A stretch of 64,000 bases of DNA, from positions 1 through 64,000 of the forward strand of contig NZ_LMZQ01000015.1 in NCBI RefSeq assembly GCF_001442625.1. The letters are read 5' to 3'. The notes under the pieces are model-generated. The model was given only the letters and a program-made list of their open reading frames with translations, was not told the origin of the DNA and made no database searches. Positions 26,580 through 35,322 of the stretch are shown in pieces (the first letter of the stretch is position 1; every line of letters begins with the position of its first letter). A program made the position numbers and the translations under genes. The DNA is from Pedobacter ginsenosidimutans (GTDB lineage: Bacteria > Bacteroidota > Bacteroidia > Sphingobacteriales > Sphingobacteriaceae).

Positions 26580-26989
26580 AAATTAAACTACTAAACGCCA
26601 TACTTTTGATAGGGCTAATGCTTTCGGGATGTGCCGATCACAATCAGTATATGGATGAACTTACCTATAAACAGTTAACCAAAATCGGCCACTCCGATGA
26701 TATTTTACTGGTTTACTATTTTGATGGCGATTGCTCAATGTGCCTGGCAAAGGTAAAAGCCATCGAAAAATATACTTCGGCTGCCAAATCAGGGTTGAGT
26801 CCTGTTTTTATCGCGAAAACCATGAACCCGCAAGTAATGCATTTCAACCTTGCCCAGCTTAATGTGAAAAGTGCTGTATATCAGGAGCGCCACAACGAAT
26901 TCGAAAAAGCAATTGTATTCAATAAAATAACGAAAATAAACCCTAAAAGGGTAGTAACGGAATTTAACGAGGCAGAGATTGCCCAATAA
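26576..26989 (+). CDS. Thioredoxin-like lipoprotein with CxxC motif
   Basis: A 137-residue lipoprotein: signal peptide with lipobox MLSGC, then a short thioredoxin-like domain with LLVYYFDGDCSMCLAKVKAI. The CSMC motif could be redox-active. The domain is shorter than a full TlpA-type thioredoxin, and the cis-Pro region is not obvious. Coupled to the propeller gene by ATGA overlap and followed after 6 bp by the CBM9-like gene. A natural guess is that it oxidises or isomerises disulfides in the four-Cys peptide encoded at 25182; nothing else in the cluster offers a better cysteine substrate. Confidence 0.65.
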   Translation: MKIKLLNAILLIGLMLSGCADHNQYMDELTYKQLTKIGHSDDILLVYYFDGDCSMCLAKVKAIEKYTSAAKSGLSPVFIAKTMNPQVMHFNLAQLNVKSAVYQERHNEFEKAIVFNKITKINPKRVVTEFNEAEIAQ

Positions 26990-26995
26990 TATTTA

Positions 26996-27811
26996 ATGAA
27001 AAGAAAGATGAAGAAACATGGACTATATATGTTATTGGCAGTATTACTCATTGGTCAACAACAGGTTTCGATGGCGCAAAAACTGCCAAACACACAAAAT
27101 AAAGGCGTAATCCTGCCTGCAGCTTTCAAAATTGATGGACTTGCCGAAGAATGGGGTAATAATTTTCAGGCTTACAACAAAAACACCAATATATATACCA
27201 CAATGGCCAACAATGATCAGTTTCTGTACCTGGTTGTTCAGGCTGCCGAGCCTATTATCATCAAAAAAATTATTGGTGGCGGTATCAGTTTTACTGTATG
27301 TGCAGCAGGTAAAAGATCTGATCCCAATCCTTTTGCGGTAACTTATCCAATGGTCGACAATAGCTATCAAACATCCATTTACAGCACCGTAAACCTGCTC
27401 CGGGGAAATGCTGGTAAGTCCGATTCTCTGGTTGAGGCTGCCAACAGCAAAATTGCCAAAGAGTCGAAAACAATTAAAATCAGAGGTTTTAGAACTATTG
27501 GTGATTCGATTATTTCGATCTATAACAAAAACGGGATCAAAGCTGCCAGCCGTGTTAGCGATAAAGGAACTTTAACCTGTGAGTTTTTGATACCACTAAA
27601 ACTCCTCCACATCTCAGGTGCAAATAAGCAGACCATTGCCTACAACATCATGTTAAACAGTCCAACCGTACTCCAATCTACCAGTACCAAAAAGGGAAAG
27701 CTCACCGCTGTTGCCATATCCATACCAAGGTCTTTGTCCAATAACGAAAGTGATTCGAACGTGATCCAGTACCCCACTGATTATTGGGGTGAATATACGT
27801 TTAAGAATTAG
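26996..27811 (+). CDS. Secreted protein with CBM9/DOMON-like domain
   Basis: A 271-residue protein with a signal peptide ending QQVSMAQ. The stretch IDGLAEEWGNNFQAYNKNT and NDQFLYLVVQA is typical of family-9 carbohydrate-binding-like (CBM9/DOMON) domains in Bacteroidota. The remainder is an Ile/Thr-rich beta protein with no catalytic motif I can identify. ATG at 27008 is an alternative start (MKKHGLYM). It immediately precedes the outer-membrane barrel gene (stop TAG at 27809, next start at 27821). Confidence 0.65.
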   Translation: MKRKMKKHGLYMLLAVLLIGQQQVSMAQKLPNTQNKGVILPAAFKIDGLAEEWGNNFQAYNKNTNIYTTMANNDQFLYLVVQAAEPIIIKKIIGGGISFTVCAAGKRSDPNPFAVTYPMVDNSYQTSIYSTVNLLRGNAGKSDSLVEAANSKIAKESKTIKIRGFRTIGDSIISIYNKNGIKAASRVSDKGTLTCEFLIPLKLLHISGANKQTIAYNIMLNSPTVLQSTSTKKGKLTAVAISIPRSLSNNESDSNVIQYPTDYWGEYTFKN

Positions 27812-27820
27812 GGGGTAGAA

Positions 27821-30616
27821 TTGCTCGTACTGCGGATTTCCATATTGTTCTTTATCATCAGCGGCATCTTAAACCCGCTGTTTGCCCGGCAGGGCAAAAA
27901 TACTGCCGTGAACGGAAAAGAGATCCACGATATCAGCGGTATTGTGCAGGATAGCCTGGGTAAACCGGTAATTGGGGCAACTGTAAAGATCAGGTACGGG
28001 AAAGATTCATTGGTTACGCACACCGATGAGGATGGCGTTTTCTATTTCGAAAATTTCGGGAGCGCCACTTTTACCATAACCGTAAGCGGCATCGGTTTTT
28101 CGGATGTGGTACGGAGGTATCTGAACAATTACCTCAAGAAAACCATTGTGTTAGATCCCATTGTTCTCAAGCAGTCGGTAATGGAACTTGCCGAAGTTAA
28201 AGTAAATGGAACGCCATCCATAAAATATAAAGTGGATACGGTTGAGTACCGGGCCGCCGACTATACCGTACCGCCCGCGGCTAGGCTGGATGAACTCCTT
28301 AAAAAAATGGAGGGCATGGAGGTGGGGAAAGACGGTACGCTCGTTTATCAGGGGCAGGAGGTAAGTCAGGCAAAACTGAACGGGAAAGCATTTGCGGGTG
28401 GTGAGGTTAAGCAGGCTATCCAAACCTTGCCCGCGTCTATTGTAGAAAAGATCCAAATTATAGACGACTATGGCGATTTTGCAGCTAAAACCGGTATTAA
28501 AGACGGTGCTGCAAAAAAGACGCTCAATATTACCACAAAGCCCGAAAGATCCATCGGGACCTTTTCATATATCAAAGCGCAGGCGGGCAATAACGATCGC
28601 TATGCCAATGAGTTAACGCTCGATAATCTCAATGCCAATAGGGTGATCCATATTGGGGGGGATCTTTCTAAAACCGTAAATGGAATAGCCAGCGCCGACC
28701 CCATCAGTAGCTCGCTCAATGGCGATCAGTTTAGGCCGGCGAGCCAGGGCAATACTGCCATGGCCACGCCTGCTATCTCTTACGCAAACGAGTGGAACGG
28801 GGCTTTATCACTTGTAGCCAGTTATAGCTACAACTATTTGAGCAATGATGCCGTGGTCAAAAGTTATGGCGATAATTTCTACTCTAGGGGGCTGTCGTCT
28901 TTCTCCTCAGAAAATGTGAACGATAACCTACTCCGGGCGCACGAATTTAAATTTCAGATGGATATCAACCCCAGTAAAGCCAATTTTTTTCAATTCACAG
29001 TGGCATTTGTCCATCATAGCGCCGAACGGCAGGATAGTGCTTTAACAAATGCCTTAAACGATTTTAATACAGGTTTTGAATATCAGCGTTCACAGTTGAA
29101 TAATTTTCTGGCCAATCCATCTACTGATTATAACTTCAGTACAACTTATTTACATCTTTTTTCCAAACCCAAAAGGATATTTTCTTCACAGTTCTCTTAT
29201 TCACACGAAAGAAACCGGTCTGATCTGGAAGCTAAAACACGTTATAGCTATTATCAGGATGCTTCGTTCCTGAATTTAGTAAATGATTCGCTCACCAATC
29301 TTTTAACGGTTAAAAGTGATAGGCTAAACCTATATAAGGCAAACTTGGTGTACACTGAACCTTTAAGTGAGTTTGGCAGGTTGGAGCTTGGCGCGGTGCT
29401 GAAACTTTCGAACCATATAAACAGTGCTATATCAGAAACACAGGGAAACATACCGGGCGGAAATGCCTTGCCTTACACAAACGATTTTAGGTTTAATTTT
29501 ACAGATACCAAGCTGAGTTTGGTTTACCGTTACGGGAACAACAAAAGCGATCTCAGCCTTGGGGTAGCCCTAATGCCTAGCCTGCTCAGCACCCTGGAGG
29601 GGCAAAAAAATCACAATGCGCAGTTCAGGATTGTTCCTGTAATTAAATATTCAAGATCATGGTCAATGGTAGAGCGCTTTCAGTTCAGTTATACCGCTTA
29701 TAATAGCGAACCCAATGCCCAACAGCTACAGCCCTTTACCGACCGATCGGATCCGAACAACCTGGTTTTAGGAAACCCGATGCTCAAAACGGCATTTACG
29801 CATTTCTTCAATACCAACTACAGCCGTTATTTTCCCAATCAGAAAATCAATGTTTCGGGCGGGATAGATTTTAGGTTGTACAAGGATCGGGTGGTGGCAG
29901 ATTTAGGTCAGTTTACTTCCGAATTGGCAAATGGGATAACCAAAACTACTACATTGACCAGTTTTGCCAATAAAAACGGCAGTTATCAGGCCATAGGCAG
30001 GTATGGGTTATCTAAACAGCTAAATAATAGGGCTTTTGCTTTAAGTTTCAATGGTAATGTGGTAATCAACAGTATGATTGCATTGAGCAACGGCAGCGAT
30101 TACCGGGTTTCTACAAAACAGTTTAATGAACGCTTTTCGGCACGCATTGCCATCAATAACAGTTTCGAACTTAATCCATATCTGGGCCACCGCTTGATCA
30201 GTTCGGGTTATTCGTTGGCCGATGTTGCGCCAGATCATACTTCCATAGCCCAATTGGCTTTAGATGGCAAACTTTCTTTTGCCAAAAACTTCCTTTGCTC
30301 TTTTGAAATAAATAAAAATTTTGTGAAAGGCTTAAGCGGGAATGTTTCTAACCCTTTGATCATCAATGCAGGCATTGAAAAGTCTTTCTTTAAACAGCGA
30401 TCGCTTACCTTAACTTTCAACTGTTTTGATCTGCTGCAGCAGAACAACCTGATCCAGCAGGTAATTACGCCTCAGAGCAATATTTCTACGCTGTCAAACC
30501 CTTTCAGCAGGTATTTTTTGCTGGGTTTAAGGCTCAATCTTCAAAAATGGAGCGGTACGCCGCAACGTAATGGTGAGCCGATGAAACGTAGGGGCGATGG
30601 CAGTTTTATCAACTGA
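27821..30616 (+). CDS. TonB-dependent-receptor-like outer-membrane beta-barrel protein
   Basis: A 931-residue outer-membrane protein. Signal peptide to about residue 23, a carboxypeptidase-D-like domain at about 35-120, then a plug-like segment with PPAARLDELLKKMEGMEVGKDG and VSQAKLNGKAFAGGEVKQAI. That plug pattern belongs to the GLPGLI-linked barrel subgroup rather than to SusC or siderophore receptors. A large barrel ends in YFLLGLRLNLQ. The start must be TTG at 27821: an in-frame TAG lies at 27809-27811, and GGGGGT just upstream is an unusually good ribosome-binding site for this genome. Last gene of the peptide/propeller cluster; it may export or import that cluster's substrate. Confidence 0.82.
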   Translation: MLVLRISILFFIISGILNPLFARQGKNTAVNGKEIHDISGIVQDSLGKPVIGATVKIRYGKDSLVTHTDEDGVFYFENFGSATFTITVSGIGFSDVVRRYLNNYLKKTIVLDPIVLKQSVMELAEVKVNGTPSIKYKVDTVEYRAADYTVPPAARLDELLKKMEGMEVGKDGTLVYQGQEVSQAKLNGKAFAGGEVKQAIQTLPASIVEKIQIIDDYGDFAAKTGIKDGAAKKTLNITTKPERSIGTFSYIKAQAGNNDRYANELTLDNLNANRVIHIGGDLSKTVNGIASADPISSSLNGDQFRPASQGNTAMATPAISYANEWNGALSLVASYSYNYLSNDAVVKSYGDNFYSRGLSSFSSENVNDNLLRAHEFKFQMDINPSKANFFQFTVAFVHHSAERQDSALTNALNDFNTGFEYQRSQLNNFLANPSTDYNFSTTYLHLFSKPKRIFSSQFSYSHERNRSDLEAKTRYSYYQDASFLNLVNDSLTNLLTVKSDRLNLYKANLVYTEPLSEFGRLELGAVLKLSNHINSAISETQGNIPGGNALPYTNDFRFNFTDTKLSLVYRYGNNKSDLSLGVALMPSLLSTLEGQKNHNAQFRIVPVIKYSRSWSMVERFQFSYTAYNSEPNAQQLQPFTDRSDPNNLVLGNPMLKTAFTHFFNTNYSRYFPNQKINVSGGIDFRLYKDRVVADLGQFTSELANGITKTTTLTSFANKNGSYQAIGRYGLSKQLNNRAFALSFNGNVVINSMIALSNGSDYRVSTKQFNERFSARIAINNSFELNPYLGHRLISSGYSLADVAPDHTSIAQLALDGKLSFAKNFLCSFEINKNFVKGLSGNVSNPLIINAGIEKSFFKQRSLTLTFNCFDLLQQNNLIQQVITPQSNISTLSNPFSRYFLLGLRLNLQKWSGTPQRNGEPMKRRGDGSFIN

Positions 30617-30661
30617 TCGTTACCGAACCCACTTAAAGTCTTTAATACCGATCAACATAAT

Positions 30662-31795
30662 TTACAGTTGCCCTGAAAGATTTCGAACAGTTGCAGGATA
30701 TTGTACAGGTTTTTGTTTGATGCGTATTTCGAGCGTATAACGTTCCTGGTTGTCTGTATTGATCTTGATTGTTGCATCATTGCCATACGCATATTGCATG
30801 CGCTTGATGATATTGTTCAAGCCAGAGTGCGCCCCACCGCTAGGCCTGGTTTGGGAGATGCGGTTTGATGTGTTGATTACCAGTTCATTGTCTTCTAAAG
30901 TGACCGAAATCTTTGCGGGGTCTTTTGGATTGCGGAGGTCGCCATGTTTAAACATATTTTCAACTACAGTGATCATTAACAGCGAGATGATGGACAGTTC
31001 CAGTACATCTTCATCATAGTAGAAATGGATACTCAGCGAATGATCGGCACGTAGCTGATGCAGGTTGATGAGATTCTCTATCTGTGCCACTTCTCTTTTA
31101 ACCAGCGTTTCATTTTCATCCGGATTTACTTCAACCGCATAACGCATGATCTCCGAAAGCGAACTGATGGCTTCTGCTGCCGTAGGGGCTGTGGGCCTTG
31201 AATTGTGATAAATAAAATCAAGTGTGTTGAAAAGGAAATGCGGGTTGATTTGGGCACGGAGGTAGGCACCTTCGGTCCTTGCTATCTGTATCAGGTTTTT
31301 TAATTGGTCTTTCTCCAGGTTATCGCTCTTTTTCCGCTCGGTGAGGTAATTCTTAAGAAAGTAATAACCGGTTGAGAAAACTATAAAATAACAGCCCCTA
31401 AAAATAGTGCTGATACAAAACTGGTAGTTGAAAGCAACAGACGTTGAACCCAACACTGAAGTATATTGCAGCAACAACCAGTGGGCGGCAAATATGAGCA
31501 ATGTATAGCTGCCAATCTCTACCAAAAACAATAACGGAAGTACAATAATGCTGATCCGCCTGCGCAGAAGCCCAATGCGCATCGTAAATTCTGCATGGAA
31601 ATAAAACAGGCCGATATTGATCAGGTAATTGATCAGGTACCTCACCGGATGACCAAAATGATTGAGATAAAGCCCCACCATCACGATCTCATAAAACAGG
31701 AATACCAACCACCCGTAAAAGTGGTATTTGTACTTTTTAACGAATTTTAACAGCCTGTTTTTTGTGGTATTCGGGTCGTCTGTATGTTCAAACAT
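30662..31795 (-). CDS. LytS-like sensor histidine kinase (His_kinase PF06580 type)
   Basis: About 377 residues from the ATG at 31795; an in-frame ATG at 31882 would add a hydrophobic 29-residue extension. Several membrane helices occupy roughly the first 170 residues (VFLFYEIVMVGLYL, then IIVLPLLFLVEIG). The phospho-acceptor motif QINPHFLFNTLDF follows, then the N-box VENMFKHG and a G-box SGLNNIIKRM. The kinase passes phosphate to a LytTR response regulator, here the product of the gene immediately upstream on the same strand. The pair converges on the peptide/propeller operon and is a candidate regulator of it. Confidence 0.87.
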   Translation of the reverse strand: MFEHTDDPNTTKNRLLKFVKKYKYHFYGWLVFLFYEIVMVGLYLNHFGHPVRYLINYLINIGLFYFHAEFTMRIGLLRRRISIIVLPLLFLVEIGSYTLLIFAAHWLLLQYTSVLGSTSVAFNYQFCISTIFRGCYFIVFSTGYYFLKNYLTERKKSDNLEKDQLKNLIQIARTEGAYLRAQINPHFLFNTLDFIYHNSRPTAPTAAEAISSLSEIMRYAVEVNPDENETLVKREVAQIENLINLHQLRADHSLSIHFYYDEDVLELSIISLLMITVVENMFKHGDLRNPKDPAKISVTLEDNELVINTSNRISQTRPSGGAHSGLNNIIKRMQYAYGNDATIKINTDNQERYTLEIRIKQKPVQYPATVRNLSGQL

Positions 31796-31996
31796 GTCGT
31801 CGGTATAAAATTTTAGCAAATGCGCGGCAAACAATGGAATTTTCAGAAAAAAAAACATGAAAAACGTTCCAAAGATCACCAAAAAAACAATTTTTTATTT
31901 CAGGGCAAAAAGCATGTCGCTAGGTTTTAACACCACCCAGACCGATCAAACTACGGTGACCATCACCATGACCAATACTGGGCAGTTCTGATCAGT

Positions 31997-32743
31997 TTAC
32001 CTTTCCCGATATGTGATGTTTAATGTCCGATCCCTGATGTACTCCATCACCTGCTCGCGATAGAATTTTCCTATGGTGAGCAGGCTTCCATCGGTCATAT
32101 AGATAGAGTTACCCTCTATCTTAGCAATATATTTCTGGGAGATCAGAAAGGACCTGTGTATCTGGATAAAATCTGGATAGCCCTCCAATATATTGCGCAT
32201 TTCGGTAAGGCTGATGTAGGTCACAACCTGTTCGTTCAGTGTTTGGATACGGACGTAGTTCTGCAGGCTTTCGATGTAGATGATATCATCATAACGGATA
32301 CGGATCAGGTTGTTGCGCTCTTTTTTACTGCGGACGAAAAAATAACCATCGTTACGTTCGATGTTATGTTCCTGTATCACCTGCGTTTTAGGGAACAGCC
32401 TATTTACGGCATCGGCAAATCTGGCAATGCTGTAAGGCTTCAATAAGAAATCGTGGGCATGTACTTCGAAAGCATCCAGTGCATAAACACCATGAGAAGT
32501 TGTAAAGATAAGCTTTTGGGCATATTGTGATATGGATTTTGCAAGCTCAATGCCATTGATCATGGGCATGTCAACATCCATAAACATGATATCGATCGTC
32601 TTTAAAGTGGGAACTTCAACAAGCGCTTCCAGGGGATTGGTGAATATCTTAACAAGCTCAAGCTGCGGCATTGCATTAATGTAGGATTTGAGCCCATTAA
32701 TGGAGTTTGTGTCATCGTCAATGATGATGCATCTGAGTTTCAT
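31997..32743 (-). CDS. LytTR-family response regulator
   Basis: A 248-residue regulator. The receiver domain (1-120) shows the acidic pocket IIDDD, the phospho-acceptor Asp near residue 56 (MFMDVDMP) and LLKPYS with the conserved Lys. The LytTR DNA-binding domain occupies about 145-240 (YDDIIYIESLQNYVRI, then IQIHRSFLI). LytTR proteins bind direct repeats in promoters. It is transcribed before the kinase gene as an operon. Targets are not known; the small-peptide cluster at 25182-30616 is the nearest candidate. Confidence 0.9.
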   Translation of the reverse strand: MKLRCIIIDDDTNSINGLKSYINAMPQLELVKIFTNPLEALVEVPTLKTIDIMFMDVDMPMINGIELAKSISQYAQKLIFTTSHGVYALDAFEVHAHDFLLKPYSIARFADAVNRLFPKTQVIQEHNIERNDGYFFVRSKKERNNLIRIRYDDIIYIESLQNYVRIQTLNEQVVTYISLTEMRNILEGYPDFIQIHRSFLISQKYIAKIEGNSIYMTDGSLLTIGKFYREQVMEYIRDRTLNITYRER

Positions 32744-32871
32744 AGCGTTAAATAGTGTTTTGTTTTGTTTGGAGACTCCAAAATATTAAAAAAAGAAATG
32801 TTATCAAAATTTTTAACATTTGTGTAGGAGTCAACTTACAATTTTAAGTAAGAAGAGCTTTATAGTTTTAG

Positions 32872-33120
32872 CTAAATATAATTTAAAAATTGGTAATCGA
32901 TTTGTTTACAGCATAGTTGGGATTCGCCAAAAAAAAAGACTAGCCTATCTGTATGGCAAGTCTCTTTAGTCTGCTCTCCGCAATGACCTAATTGTTTAGG
33001 TAATATTATATATAGGTATCGGGGCTGCATTTTTCTCACTTTTTTGCGTACCGAAACATGGAGCGAAAGCATCGTTACGCTGCCAGCCATTGTTTTCAAA
33101 TGTTTAGGTAGTTTTCTCAT
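32872..33120 (-). CDS. Possible small ORF or small-RNA locus, unrecognised
   Basis: An open frame of 82 codons starts MRKLPKHLKTMAGSVTMLS and contains four Cys late (GHCGEQTKETC and LCC). A clear terminator hairpin lies within its 3' part, so an mRNA for the full frame would be cut short. Another frame in the same DNA (PCFGTQKSEKNAAPIPIYNI, then a stop) also reads protein-like but has no start. The locus may be a short peptide gene, a small RNA or a decayed gene. Its position next to a LytTR/LytS pair is the reason to keep it in view. Confidence 0.25.
   Translation of the reverse strand: MRKLPKHLKTMAGSVTMLSLHVSVRKKVRKMQPRYLYIILPKQLGHCGEQTKETCHTDRLVFFFGESQLCCKQIDYQFLNYI
32929..32962 (-). terminator. 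Rho-independent terminator on the minus strand
   Basis: On the minus strand GACT-T-GCC (from 32962) pairs with GGC-T-AGTC across a 9-base loop with one T/T mismatch, followed by nine T (plus-strand A run 32929-32937). It implies a short transcript coming from about 33120. Confidence 0.6.
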
Positions 33121-33321
33121 AATTCGTTAATAATTGATTAGGGATTAAATATTTGGTTAATGATTATTTGGATGGGATGTCGCTGGATTGCAGATAGTAT
33201 TAGTAGATAATAAATATAATGTGTAGTATTAATTATGCAAATCAAAATTTAATGGAATTTCCTGTTTTAAGTCCAGATAGGGTATGAACGATTTTTTGCT
33301 GATCAGTAAATAACACCATTA

Positions 33322-33691
33322 ATGGTTGATGTTTTTAAATCCAATGGTTGGGAATGGGGAGGAGATTGGGTAAGTTTTAAAGATCAGCGGCACTTACAGA
33401 TCGACTATGGCTATACATGGCAACAGTTGCAGACCAAAATGAGCCTTGGCGAGCAAAAGAATAGCTATGTAATTCCGGACAGAGAGCCAGTTACCGTATC
33501 TAACCTTTATGGTACCTACATCTGCATTAAATTTTAGAACAGGGCCCTCAACTAACTTTGAAAAGATTGAAAAAATACCAGTGATCCAAAAAGGTGAGTA
33601 TGTTGCAGAAATTTCGCGCAATGGAGAATAGAGTTTGGTTACCTACCAAGAATTACAGGGCTACGTTAACAATAAATATCTTTCAAAGTAA
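33322..33691 (+). pseudogene. Decayed M15 peptidase-SH3 gene
   Basis: The first frame gives VFKSNGWEWGGDWVSFKD, RHLQIDYGYTWQQL, the C-terminal end of an M15 (VanY/L,D- or D,D-endopeptidase) domain including the last zinc His. The N-terminal catalytic part is absent. Near 33525 the frame shifts, and the continuation reads LNFRTGPSTNFEKI, KGEYVAEISRNGE, a TAG where Trp is expected, then SLVTYQELQGYVNNKYLSK and TAA at 33691. The second part is a bacterial SH3 domain. Truncation, frameshift and nonsense codon together show a dead cell-wall hydrolase gene. Confidence 0.75.
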
Positions 33692-33737
33692 TTGATTCGT
33701 TTCTAATAGTTTGTGAATCAATGGTTAAATTTCAGGT

Positions 33738-33840
33738 TTCCCGCAGATTGCGCAAAAGACGCAGATTTTGTTTTTAACTACAGAATGTACAGAGCGCAAC
33801 ACGTAATTAATATCTGTGCGCATCCTTTTTATCTGTGGTT
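33738..33840. repeat. CGCAGATT-type dispersed intergenic repeat
   Basis: CCCGCAGATTGCGCAAAAGA and CGCAGATTTT on the left are mirrored by AATATCTGTGCG and TTATCTGTGG on the right. This is the familiar CGCAGATT...AATCTGCG repeat type found between genes in many bacteria. No coding capacity. Confidence 0.55.
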
Positions 33841-33883
33841 AATTCTCTTTCTGATGGTCGGTGGTTTACCTGCCATATATCGC

Positions 33884-34780
33884 TTAAACCGCAATATTAT
33901 TCGATAATTTATACTCAGATGGCGTAATTCCCGTCTGTTTTTTAAAATATTTGCCAAAAAAAGAGGAGTTGCTAAAGCGTAGTTCCATGGCAACCTCCGA
34001 GATATTCATAACGTGGCTGGTTAATAATAGTTTCGCCTCCCTGATCACCATTTCATCAATAACTTCTCCCGCTGTTCTATCGGTTACCTGTTTAACAACC
34101 TGCGATAAATGCCTTGGCGTAATGCGTAAACAGTTAGCATAATAAATTACACGTTTTTCCTTCTTAAAGTTTTCTGATACCAACGATAAAAACCGATTGG
34201 TGAGTTCTGTCTTGCTATCATGAGCAAAAGGTATTGGATCTTTCTGTTTATTCTTTAACAAAAAGAGGTCGTACAGTAGTTCCAGGAAGCTATTGTGCAC
34301 AATATTTTTAATCTGCGGGGTATCTTTAGGTACATTCAGCTTTTTGTGCAGGGCAAGCATATCATAGTAAATGAATGTATATTCTTCCTTTGATAATGAA
34401 AATTTATGAGTAGGATCGTTCTGGAACATTCTGTAAGCTTCTCCGCTATTAAAGAATATCCCCTTGGTTTTTAAATAATTTTTGTTAAAATGGATGCTGA
34501 TGAAAGAAACGTCACTGTTATCCTTAATCTCATAAACGGCATGTGGAAAAATGAGTAGAATATCTCTTTGGTTTAATACATGCTCTACAAAATTTATTCG
34601 AAGGTTCATTTTTCCTTTTGTGATCAGAATTAAAGCATAACTCGATACGCGGAAAGGTTCCGAACTGCAATAATGCGGATCACTACTGTGATGGATTTTT
34701 GCCATTAATCCATCATTTAAAGAAAGTGCTTCCTCATGGTTTTTTTCTGAAAAAGTTTTATTGAGTAACTCTTGTTGCAT
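33884..34780 (-). CDS. AraC family transcriptional regulator
   Basis: A 298-residue regulator. The N-terminal half is a cupin-like sensor (SSYALILITKGKMNLRINF, then LLIFPHAVYEI). The C-terminal 100 residues hold the two helix-turn-helix units (FKKEKRVIYYANCLRITPRHLSQVV, and MNISEVAMELRFSNSSFFGKYFKKQTGITPSEYK). It is monocistronic and faces away from the sphingolipid operon, with a shared 540-bp upstream gap. A truncated copy of its 3' end lies at 24891-24956. Ligand and targets unknown. Confidence 0.9.
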   Translation of the reverse strand: MQQELLNKTFSEKNHEEALSLNDGLMAKIHHSSDPHYCSSEPFRVSSYALILITKGKMNLRINFVEHVLNQRDILLIFPHAVYEIKDNSDVSFISIHFNKNYLKTKGIFFNSGEAYRMFQNDPTHKFSLSKEEYTFIYYDMLALHKKLNVPKDTPQIKNIVHNSFLELLYDLFLLKNKQKDPIPFAHDSKTELTNRFLSLVSENFKKEKRVIYYANCLRITPRHLSQVVKQVTDRTAGEVIDEMVIREAKLLLTSHVMNISEVAMELRFSNSSFFGKYFKKQTGITPSEYKLSNNIAV

Positions 34781-35322
34781 AAAATCGATCAGCGTTTTTT
34801 AATAATTTCTTAACAGATTCGATCATCTTTTGCACTACAATTTTAGCCACCCTTTTACGGATAGTTTTTCGCCCTTTTATCTGTCGGATTTTGTACTGGC
34901 AAATGTAATGTTCGAGATCAATTTTGCAAGAATAATTTTTTAAAATGACTAATTTCTGATTAATTTTCAATCTTTTGATTAATAAATATTAAATTTTAAT
35001 TGACTTGAAAACAGTAATTTATGTTATTTGTTGTGCTGTTTTTTATATTTTTTATCGTTTTACTATTTTATAATAAAAGTCAGAATGTCAATTGGTCAAT
35101 TCATCTGAATGTCACATTTTGCCGATCCAACTTTTTGACCAATATATCCCACATTTGAACCTTTTTTTGGCTTCAATTCCGCGTTAAAATTGTGTTATCA
35201 AATCGTTTGGTTAATACGGCCTTAATCTACATAGTGGATTTTAATCTCTACAAGTAGCATTCAGGTGCAGGCCAAATTTTCAGAACAGGGTTTTAAAAAC
35301 TGAAGAATATAAGTGTTTCAGC
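34781..35322. promoter_or_regulatory. Divergent upstream region of araC-like gene and sphingolipid operon
   Basis: A 542-bp AT-rich gap. Visible: an 8-bp direct repeat GAATGTCA (35083-35090 and 35107-35114), and an inverted pair ATTGGTCAA (35091-35099) / TTGACCAAT (35135-35143). AraC-type proteins bind direct repeats, so these are candidate operators. No confident -33/-7 promoter pair was found. Open frames here have no coding character. Confidence 0.35.

Larger units (their letters stand above)
32744..33321. other. Gene-poor gap upstream of the response regulator
   Basis: About 578 bp of AT-rich sequence between the response regulator start and the dead M15 peptidase gene. It holds a possible small minus-strand transcript (33120 down to a terminator at 32929-32962). 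Between 33121 and 33321 I see no coding signal. Confidence 0.5.

Noticed and set aside
33713..33907. Open frame of 64 codons
   Set aside because: It lies in the CGCAGATT-type repeat and overlaps the end of the AraC gene.
34758..34970. Very basic 70-codon minus-strand frame upstream of the AraC gene
   Set aside because: Overlaps the AraC start; Lys/Ile-rich composition is what AT-rich DNA gives by chance.
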